From the NCBI RefSeq assembly GCF_020520425.1, contig NC_079487.1:109464141-109528140 (forward strand): a stretch of 64,000 bases of DNA, written 5' to 3'. Below the pieces are notes generated by a model. That model was not told the origin of the DNA and did no database searches. It saw only the letters and a program-made list of their open reading frames with translations. A program made the position numbers and the translations under genes. Shown here piece after piece: positions 1 through 9,412 of the stretch (the stretch's first letter is position 1; each line of letters starts with the position of its first letter). Origin of the DNA: Spinacia oleracea (Eukaryota > Streptophyta > Magnoliopsida > Caryophyllales > Amaranthaceae).

Positions 1-204
1 ACGTGCTGTGGACTATCTACGGAGGGACGACACTTGGAGTCCTAAAGACTTGTTCTTGTTCGGTTCGGGCGCAGCTAGGGAAGGCACGCAACAAAGAGTA
101 TGCATCTAATCTATGCTAAATGATTATGTGTAAATAATATGTTTTCCTGGGTTTATGGTTTTTCCGCATGATTTATGAATTGTCATATGTATCATAACCT
201 AACA
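1..204 (+). repeat. 3' part of a Copia 5' LTR, cut by the window start
   Basis: These 204 bases match 8992-9195, the end of the 3' LTR, at every position I compared. The LTR ends in ..CCTAACA and is followed at once by a primer-binding site, which defines it as the 5' LTR of the element that runs to 9195. The remaining roughly 1.2 kb of this LTR lies left of the window. Complete identity over this stretch points to a recent insertion, though only 204 bases can be compared. Confidence 0.93.
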
Positions 205-205
205 G

Positions 206-219
206 TGGTATCACGAGCC
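206..219 (+). other. Primer-binding site (initiator tRNA-Met type)
   Basis: TGGTATCACGAGC follows the LTR after one spacer base. The usual plant Copia site complementary to initiator tRNA-Met is TGGTATCAGAGC, so this copy appears to carry a small change in the middle. The position, directly after the LTR terminus, supports the call. Confidence 0.75.
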
Positions 220-949
220 CCTTATTATTTTCATAATCTAAATTGCATGAACATCGTTAAATATTACAAATTTGCAAGAATTAAAAGGGGTGATTAATTT
301 TCGTAATTGTTAATTAATTGCAAATTGCGTTTATTTAATTATACGTACGCAGTTTTTCGGCAGTTTCTTCGTTACTCATCCGAATTGAGTGATTTTTGTG
401 TCAATTCCGCATGTAAAAGGCATTCTAAAATTTTGACAAAAATAATATTTTTCTGCCGAACCCAGAATTCTCAAATTCGAAGCCTAACTATGACTTTTCG
501 AAGGTTTTAGTTTTTCGAATGCAAAATTTCGTAAATTTAAGATGTTAAATTAAATATTTGCGATTCTTGTTGATAAATCTTGAATTTTTGATTGACCTAC
601 TGCATATGTTTAACAAGTTTGAATGCCTAGTCTTGTTAATTATGCAATCTAATTATTAATTATGATTAATTTGTTGAAAATTAGAATAATTTAGAATTAA
701 TTTGATTTTCATAATTAATTGTAATTTAATTAGAAACCTATGATTAAAAACCACCATAAAAATTGTAAATTTACGATAAATTTTAAATTTTTATGACCTA
801 GACTTGAATCCATAACAATCGGAAATCAATTGGATAATAAATTTTCGATTTTTTCGCCCTAAAATTATGAAATTAATATTATTTATTAATTTGTCATTAA
901 TTTTAAATATAAATTTTAAATTTTTATGCGATTCGTTCATATAACTTGC

Positions 950-1650
950 ACGCACGAAGCAATGGACGCTTCGTGTTACCCTTAAGGGGTGTTGTATAAT
1001 GCGGGCATGCGACGACGAGCAAGGGAGCTCGTCGCCCGTGCGGCACGAATGCAATGAGCAAGGGCGTAGTGCACGAGCACAAGGCAGCAGCCCTGCCTTG
1101 TGTCGTGTGCCACGAGCAATGGACGAATGGGCATGGGCGAAGGGCGAGCCAAGGCAGTCGCGTGTGGGCAGCAAGCGAGCTGCGCCACAACGCGCGCTGC
1201 CTCGCACAAGAGCGCGCAGCCTCGCGCGCAGCGAGCGCAAGCTCGCGTGCCACGAGCGCTGCGCCCAGCATTGATCGCGCGCACAACGAGCGAGGACTCG
1301 CGCGCACAGCCAGCATTGCTCGCGCGCACAGCGAGCGATGTCGCCCGCCCAGCGAGCGATGTCGCGCGCCCAGCGAGCGATGGCTCGCGCGCCCAGCGAG
1401 CGATGTCGCGCGCCCAGCGAGCGATGTCGCGCGCCCAGCGAGCGATGTCGCGCGCCCAGCGAGCGATGTCGCGCGCGCACTGCGAGCGATAGCCCGCGTG
1501 CGATGAGCGCTGGCGCGCGCAGCGAGCACCAATGCGTGCGGAGGCTTGCGATGGGGATGCAGCAGCTATGCGACTAGCGCATGGGCTGCGCGCACATGGC
1601 CAGCAATGGCTGTGTACGTGCGGCCCATGGGCGTGCAACGCGTAGGGTGT
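950..1650. repeat. GC-rich leader region with a 21-bp tandem repeat
   Basis: In an otherwise AT-rich element, about 700 bases are strongly GC-rich and built from short repeated words such as GCGAGCGATGTCGCG and CACGAGC. The clearest part is 1331-1490, where a 21-base unit starting GCGAGCGATGTCGCGCGCCC occurs about eight times, one copy carrying two extra bases and the last degenerate. The period is a multiple of three, so long open frames appear on both strands; they are by-products of the repeat and not genes. The region lies where an untranslated leader would be, between the primer site and gag. Confidence 0.9.
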
Positions 1651-4600
1651 TTGCGTTACGATTAAAGATCGTTTTTGAATGTTTAATTTGAGAATTTCAG
1701 TTCACGTAATTTTAATTAATTTTAAAATTAATAATTTAAATTATTTTCTTGGATTTTAATTTTGAATATTGTAATTATAATAAATTTTATTTATTCTAAT
1801 TATTTTACTAAAATTAAAATCATGAATTAATTTAAATACGACTGAAATTAAATTAAACTTTTGGATTCAATTATAAATTGATATGAGCTTTAAATTTTAA
1901 TTAAATTTGTATGTTTCCGGTTGGACTAGAAATACATTTTTATGTTTAAAATTAGTAAAGCATGTAAATTTATTGGTTTAAGTGGGAGCGCTTTTTAGTC
2001 ATAAACTCTTGATTAGGTCTACAAATCCTTAAGGTTAAAACAACTTGATTAGAATTAATAAGGACTGAATAATTGGTAGATTATTGGTGCCCTTGATTAA
2101 TTGCTGCAAATATTTACGTGATGCATAATGTGTTTTACTAACCAGTTAAGTGGGCCATTCATGATAATGAATGGGTGAATGGTATATATTGTATATGTAC
2201 TGTTTTGCAGGTTATGAAGTGACTAGTATGGCCCAAATAGGATAGAAAATATGGTCTGCGTACCATTAATTTGAATGTAATTGGTCTAAAGTACCAAAGT
2301 TATTTTTCAATTCAAATATGGTCTGCGTACCATCAAATAGTTGTAATTAGTTATAGCTTATCCTATTTGAAGAAAATGGTGCCTCCCACGGAGATTTTCA
2401 AGACGGACTTTGAAGTTAAAGCTTCAAGATGAAGTCGGGCCATACTAGATCACAAATATCTTATGCATGTTTTAAGTTATTTATTGCTTTTAAATATGTC
2501 TTAAAATGCATGAGATCAAAAGCTTGATTATGTTGCATGATTAAGGATTTTAGTTCACTTAAAATCTAACCAACATAGTAAGAGCCTTAAGTTCCAAACT
2601 TAAAAATTGAGTTATAAGGTGCCATGCCAAAATATACACTTGCTTGGATATCCTTTACATCAATCTAGTAATAGTTTTCGCTCAGCGAGGTGTTACTTAT
2701 TGGTCCTAAAGGGGCAAGGTACACAAATAATTGTGAGTACATGTTAGTTTTGGTGAAACTCAACGATATAAGTAAGGAGTCCTTTTATGTCGTGGCAAAA
2801 TCGATAGGTTTACCTAATAAGTTCTTAGACGTACCTATCAACCAAGAATAGTTTCTAGACTATTAGCAAAAGGCTTTTGCTTACCTAAGATGTTTTAGGA
2901 TTAAGTCGACAAACTGTGCTTAGTTCTTCAATGATTTTAGGGTCTTGGAATCATTTTATTCACACCTGCCGGAACAATAAAATCGAATAAAATGCTAATA
3001 ACTTGTTTGAATTGCATGGTTGCTTTAATTTCAAGTTATTATTCATGATAAATGTTTAGACTTTGCATGCTTCAATGTATGTTTTAATTATTGTTTATAA
3101 TTAAATATCTTGCACTGCAATAAATCCTTTTAGAAAGGTAACAGTAAATTTCCTCAATTGGTAGTGAATCCAAGAACGATTCACGGAAATGAGAGAAAGT
3201 GAGCAATTTAAAATGTACGTTTCTTTTAGCGACTTTTATGGTGGTTTTCGAACATCAAAATCGAATGATAAACCAATTGGTGCTTGTGAATTCAAAATAC
3301 AATGTAGTTTTGAGATCATAAAGCATTGAGTTTAATACGCTCAGCTTTACCAATGGTTAACAACCTAATATCTTTTTCCATTTAATTCTCGAATGAGTCT
3401 AGTCCCTAGACGTTCGAATAGATCGATGCTTAGAGAACTTTAGAAGCTTCTGGTAAGATCATCTAGTTGAAACAGAATATTCAACATAAAATGGTAAAGA
3501 ACCTTGTTGGTGACATTGGACATGTCTAACAAAGTATAAAAGTCAACACTAAAGAATTCAATTCTTAAGACTATAAGAAAGGGTACAAGAAATAGGAAAA
3601 CGAGGAACAAATGAAAGGAATTTACGATTCCGTTTCTACCTATAAGTTTATGTTTAAAGAGAAGTGACCTAGCAATCAAACTTCCTTGGTATCATATACC
3701 GCTTGAGGTTCTTACTTCGGTAAAAACTCAAACAATGGAAGCTAGGCTACACTAATGACCTACAAGTGGGAAATGAAGCATGGCAATGCTACATTAGTTG
3801 TAGGGTCATCTAGTTTGTTTTAAGTCCTTTCAAAGGCTGGAACTTAATGGCTATTTTGTTCCATAATCAGCATACCTAAATTTCTATTTTTCAAACACAG
3901 AAAGACTCACATTCAAGAAAAACAAAAACAATGTTTGTTTGTTTATTTGAATGAAATGGTCAATTACAGGTTGAGTCAATATGCTTGATTAAAACAAACA
4001 ACTCTTTAAAGAACTTTACTAAACCCTTGATTTGAGTTACACTAATCTTTGGCATTGTTGCTTAGACCATATCAATAAGTTAAACTTCAAAAGCTCTATT
4101 TTGATGGACTTTTGAAAGTTGATTGATTTCTAGATCATTTTAAGACAACCAGTCTTACTTGTTGAAAGTAACAAAAGATATGAACTATTGTTAGAACGCC
4201 TAGACGATAGAGTTCAAAGCTAAAGAAAGATTTTATGACTTTATTATTTCACATGGATTTGAGTGAATATAGGTTTATTTACTCAAATGTGATATAAGTT
4301 GAATCTGTTTGGCTAGTTCAAAGATTCAGAAGTATAAAATCCACTTGGCAAGAAATCATAAAGATCTAGGTTAGATCATGTTGATGATTACTTGAGACCA
4401 AATATGATCATCAATGATTGTGTGTTGTAATTTCACAATCTAGGTCCATAAGATATGGCATAATCGAAGTCAATTAGTACTTGGTTCGATCAATGATGGA
4501 TCATAAAGACTTTTCCTATAATTTCTAAAACAAAATGCTCAACTACCACCAAACTAAACCAAATTCGTCAATGCTATTGAAAAGTAATTTCAGAATATCT

Positions 4601-5289
4601 TTTCAAAATATATCTAGAGAGTTGCAAAACTCAGTGGGAGCTTAGTGTTTGTCATTCGACAAACTAAGGCTCAAGTATAGATATATGTTTCATTATGATG
4701 AAACACAAGGGTATTGTTTCTACCACAAATTTTTGAGAACATAATGTTTGTTTGCTCGAAATAATGTCCTTTTTGGAAATTCGTTTCCAAAATGACAAGT
4801 GGGAGAAAATAGACCTCGAAAGTTTTCGAGGCGAACAACAAACATAAACGGACATTCCGGAGGCTTTTCGAAGTGCTTCAGAAAATCCGAACTTATTCTT
4901 TAAGGACGTTAGAAGTGGCTTTAAAGAATAGATATCTCTTAGAAGACTTTACAAGTGCTTCAAGGAGAACAGAATATTCAAAGGACTTTCAAGTGGCTAT
5001 TGATATTCTATTGTTTGATGTTCTATACCCAAGTAGGCATAGAATTCAAGTCACTGAAACTATGCAATTCTTCTATTAGATAGTAAAGAAACCTACAACT
5101 TGCAGTCAAACTAAAAGAAGTGACTTGTAAGAAAGCTATGACGAAACCCAGATTCCCTAAAATGGTTAGAGGCCATATATAGACTATATGTTTAACTGGT
5201 TAAAGGCCATAAAACATACTCAATGTTTTGATGACAAAATTGAAATTTTGTTGATTTGCAAGAATAGTTTCACACCTATTGGTTGCAAG

Positions 5290-5560
5290 TTTGTTTTAAG
5301 GATAAAAACCATCAAACATGGAATTGTGTTCACACACAAAGCTAGATTAGTTGCTAAAGGTTAAAAGCAAATTCATGGCATGGATTGTGTTGAAACCTCA
5401 TGCAAAATCGTAATGCTTAAGTCTATAATTCAAGCAATGATTGCATATTGGTACATATGGCAATTGGATGACAAAACGTATTCCTCAATCAAATGTTGGA
5501 ATATAATATGTACATGGTATGTCATAGAATTTGTGGATCCAAATTAATGCTTGAAAAGGA
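5290..5560 (+). pseudogene. Copia reverse transcriptase remnant
   Basis: Translation gives HKARLVAKG, then a stop, then KQIHGMDCVET and later WQLDDKTY. This matches the conserved Copia reverse transcriptase block (RLVAKG..Q..GIDY.ETF, followed by .QMDVKTAFL). The expected aspartate and the surrounding frame are damaged: a stop follows AKG and the catalytic YVDD region cannot be read nearby. It is a non-functional remnant on the same strand as the element. Confidence 0.8.
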
Positions 5561-7782
5561 AAGCTAGCTTATAAAATCTAAGTACAGATTTAAGCAAGCA
5601 ATTGGGAATTGGAACTGTATTTTAAGTGAAGCTAATAAGCATTTTAGTTTCATAAAATATACATGATTCTTATAGATATATAAGAAGTTTAGTGGGAGTA
5701 CTTAAAACTTAATTGGTCCTATGTGTATTACACACATATCTCTCTATTGTGAAACAACATTCAAATGCTAATGACTTAGATTTGAAATTATTCATCAATG
5801 ATGGACCATGGCGAAACTTAGTACATACTGGGTATTAAGATCTATTTACAAAGATCTTATGATATTGTTTTGGATTAAGTAATGGCATTTACTAAATCAA
5901 ACACGAAAATCTCCATTGGAGATATTCGACCCATGTGAATAAATCTAAGTAAAGGATGTTTGAACTATGTATAAGCATTTACTAAGTTAAACATCAAAGG
6001 ATCTAAATAAGATTCTTAACCTATATTATATGTCAAAGAATTTAGCTGAATTTAGTATCTACTGAAACTAGATAAGCTAAAGTTACATGAATAGAATTCA
6101 ATTGGGAATTATTCTGCAAAAGAATTTATCATGTATGATATAATATGAGGATCGCCAAAAACGTATCGTATGACTTTAGCCATGACGAACATATACCAAT
6201 CTCTATTGATCTAAGTAAAGATCAACTAGATTGAGATCAAGAATACTTATGGTACTTGAAAAGGTACATAGGAATAGTTCTTGATTCAAGGAAATAAAGA
6301 TATGCTAAATATTGATGCTACACGCATAAACACTGGCAAAGGATCAAGCAAGACCCTTTGGAGTTAACCATTGATAAGGACGAGCTATAGAGCATCGTGT
6401 TTTGAAATGGCAACATGGATTGGAGACCATGAGTTGTTGCGTGGGAAATTAAAATAATAATTTCTATGTTCTAAGATATAGTTGGAGAGTCTTCCACATA
6501 TCTATGAACTGCTTGGATAGGTAAATCCAAACAAAGCATCACTAGCAACCTATACAGTTGAAGTAAAAGTAATTATTGCCTAAGAAGCAATAAAACAGGG
6601 TTGTTTAAAGTTCTTCACTGAACTTGGGTAGATCACCTATCTGCTGGCTTGATGGTTCTTCATTGAAAAATGCGTAGAACCACTCTTGAAGCAAGAAAAA
6701 CGTCTGCTAACTTGATGGTTCTTCATTGCAAAGTGAGTAAAACCACCATCGAAGTAAGAAAGACTAGATCACATAATAAACAAACTCGAAAAGATCTTAT
6801 CATCATATCTCGAAGAACATTCGATGAAAAGGATATTAAGATTGGCAAAGCATGATAACTAAACCTATGCAACAAGTGAGAAGCAACACTCACATTGTAG
6901 CACTGGAAATCAAGCATAGCTTTGAATTCCATGAATTGTTTTAGAAGATGGGTTTGAGGCCCATGGTTATAAAACATTGGGGTTGAACATTTATCATATA
7001 TGAAATGTATTTTCATATTCCATTTAATCTTGGTTTAGTATTAAATGATGAGTCCCTTCAAATTTGACGATATATTCAAGATAGACTGTCAGGACCAGTC
7101 CTGTGACTAAGAAATGTCTATCAAGTGAACTTGAATGTCAAAGGTTGAAAATGGTCCCTAGTCGGAGTTTTCTATAAAATTGGACGCATAGAAAACGTTA
7201 GACGATTAGAATGCAAGATGACTAGTAGTTCTGTTTCTTGAACTATGTGGACATGGCAATGTTATAATCATTTGCATAGATACTTACTTTGGGAAGACTA
7301 GTATCGGACAAGACCTATGAAACTTTACTGTAAGAGATGAAAATCTGTCATAAGTAAATTTCATTAAATTATTAGACACTAAATCCTCAATACCTGAGTG
7401 ATTTGAGATTACTTGTTTGAGAACTGGTTGCTTTGACGTTGACCAACCGTCGCACCGTAAAAGGAGGCTATAAAGGCAACGCTCAGGTAATCACCTATCA
7501 AACGAAGTCTAATCTCAAGATCGCAAGATTGGGATTGTCCTCCCATAAATCGGGATGAGATGCTTAAAAGTTGTACAAGGCCACTCGGAGAGCTAGAAAC
7601 TGTGAAATGCATGGCCGTGCTCGGATGAATCATAGGCTATGATTATCTGTTTATTTGATCAGTTGAACTCTGAAACCGAGGAACACCTCTGGACGTAATA
7701 AGGATGACAACTCTTACCTTATGTTCAAGAGCAAGCATCGAGCGACAAAGGAATTAGGAAATGCACACTTGTCCCTAAGGAC

Positions 7783-7793
7783 AAGTGGGAGAC
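7783..7793 (+). other. Polypurine tract before the 3' LTR
   Basis: AAGTGGGAGAC lies directly upstream of the LTR start (TGAAGG). An AAGTGGGAG tract in this place is the common plus-strand primer of plant Copia elements. Confidence 0.8.
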
Positions 7794-8099
7794 TGAAGGA
7801 AATAATGCCCTTGGTCCAAGTATGCATTCTATGTTAAGTCTAATAAATGCGGTTCAGTATTAATTAACAAGTTAATAATTCAGTGAGATCAAGTGAGCTG
7901 AATGCCTAGCTAGAGGCCGCTTCAGTTCAAGTGGAATTAATGATATTAATCCACAGCTTACTCTTGACTGAACCCGTAGGGTCACACAAATAGTACGTAA
8001 ACGGATCAAGTATTTAATAGCATTAAATACTCCATCTATGAATATTCGGAACCGACGGATCTTGGTTTCAGTGGGAGCTAAGATCGTCACAGGCAAGGA

Positions 8100-8425
8100 A
8101 TGAATACTCCGGAAACGATGATATTGCCGGAAACGGAAATATGGATCGTATCGGAAATATAAATATTATCCAAGTCGTAGATGTTGCCGGAAACGGAAAC
8201 ATGGTACGTGTCGGAAAATATTATCGGAAATGGAAATATTGCCAGAATCGGAAATATTGCCGGAAACGGAAATATTGTCAGAATCGGAAATATTACCGGA
8301 ATCGGAAAATAATTCCGGAAACGGAAATATTAAATATTTGTTCGAAACGGAAATTAATTCCGGAATCGGAAATATTAAATATTGTTCGTATCGGAAATGA
8401 ATTCCGGAATCGGAAAATTTAATCG
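8100..8425 (+). repeat. Array of CGGAAA-containing direct repeats in the LTR
   Basis: Units of the form CCGGAAACGGAAATATT and CCGGAATCGGAAATATT recur with variable spacing over about 320 bases; I count more than fifteen CGGAAA words. They lie upstream of the LTR TATA box, in the part expected to act as promoter/enhancer (U3). The regular, purine-rich words look like clustered protein-binding sites, which is inference. Confidence 0.85.
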
Positions 8426-8831
8426 GAAGCGCATCGTACGAATAAGCATCGGACGAGGCCTGCCGGACGAGGCCCAGCACGAAGCCAGGCCATCGCCCAG
8501 CAAGCCAAGCGCGCCGCACAAACAGCCACGCCAGGCCCAGCGCAAGGCCAGGCCCAGCAGGCTGCGCGCAGCGCGCACAGCACGCGCAGCGCGCAGCGCG
8601 CGCGGGCGCTGAATGGGCTGCTGCTCGCGCGCACGCATGAGGCCCATCGTGGCTGCCGTGCGTATGTGTGCAAGTGTTTGTGTTTGTGCACGTTTCCTAA
8701 AACATGCAGAGTTCGGTTAATGATTAAATTCCTAATTCTATTTGATAAATTAATTAAATTAGAGTTCTTGTAGGATTCTAGGTTTGATTAATTTGTATCT
8801 GAATAGGATTTCGATTCCCTTTCCATACCGC

Positions 8832-8839
8832 TATAAATA
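8832..8839 (+). promoter_or_regulatory. Probable LTR TATA box
   Basis: TATAAATA occurs in the second half of the LTR, upstream of a stretch without other landmarks. The spacing to the LTR end (about 360 bases) is reasonable for a Copia promoter with R and U5 downstream. Confidence 0.6.
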
Positions 8840-9195
8840 TGAGGCTAGGGCTCACAATTTATAACACAAGTTTAAAAGTATTCAAAGTGAGTTTTTGAGA
8901 GAAAAATTCAGTCACACATTTGCCTATAAAGTGCCGAAAATAATAGTACCTTAAGGGCGATTCTAGTTGGTCAATCTTAAGGCGGATCCGGACGTGCTGT
9001 GGACTATCTACGGAGGGACGACACTTGGAGTCCTAAAGACTTGTTCTTGTTCGGTTCGGGCGCAGCTAGGGAAGGCACGCAACAAAGAGTATGCATCTAA
9101 TCTATGCTAAATGATTATGTGTAAATAATATGTTTTCCTGGGTTTATGGTTTTTCCGCATGATTTATGAATTGTCATATGTATCATAACCTAACA

Positions 9196-9412
9196 ACTAC
9201 CTGAACGGGACTCACCCACTTAGAATCAGACACAGCATACACCATACCCGCATCAAGCAATTTCATAACTTCAGCTTTTACAACATCTTGCATGACAGGG
9301 TTCAAACGACGCTGGGGTTGAATGCATGGTTTATGATTTTCATCTAGATGTATCCTATACATACAAAAGTCAGGGCTAATACCCTTTAAATCATCAATAC
9401 TGTACCCAATGG
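9196..9412 (-). pseudogene. Start of Gypsy (Athila-like) reverse transcriptase, cut by the Copia insertion
   Basis: On the - strand this reads DDLKGISPDFCMYRIHLD, QRRLNPVMQDVV and DSKWVSPVQVV, the N-terminal block of Athila/Tat-type Gypsy reverse transcriptase. It follows the gag-protease frame but is shifted by one base near 9410-9420, so the protein as read ends early at 9386. At 9195/9196 the reading stops at the LTR of the Copia element that was inserted here. The rest of pol would lie left of the window, beyond the Copia 5' LTR. Confidence 0.88.

Larger units (their letters stand above)
205..7793 (+). mobile_element. Decayed internal region of a Copia LTR retrotransposon
   Basis: This is the internal domain between the two LTRs. 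No reading frame longer than about 100 codons follows a real gag-pol. The order of recognisable remnants is Copia-like: a pre-integrase remnant near 4040-4180, reverse transcriptase near 5290-5560, and RNase H-like sequence near 6180-6500, all on the + strand and broken by stops and frameshifts. The rest (1650-4000 and 6500-7780) is AT-rich and shows nothing further that I can recognise. Because the LTRs look identical while the coding region is dead, the element probably moved using proteins supplied by a relative. Confidence 0.85.
7794..9195 (+). repeat. 3' LTR of the Copia element (1402 bp)
   Basis: The LTR starts TGAAGGAAATAATGCC after the polypurine tract and ends ..ATAACCTAACA, giving the usual TG..CA ends. 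Its last 204 bases equal window positions 1-204. The five bases after it, ACTAC, should be the target duplication, but the partner copy lies outside the window. The LTR contains an array of CGGAAA words (8100-8425), a GC-rich patch (about 8440-8650) and a TATA box (8832), so the transcript probably starts around 8860. Confidence 0.93.

Noticed and set aside
791-1638. Several overlapping long frames on both strands (Arg/Ala/Ser-rich)
   Set aside because: They arise from the GC-rich tandem repeat with a period divisible by three; composition is repetitive and no domain is visible.
8100-8425. Regularly spaced repeat that might look like a CRISPR array
   Set aside because: Spacing is irregular, units vary, and it lies in a plant LTR.
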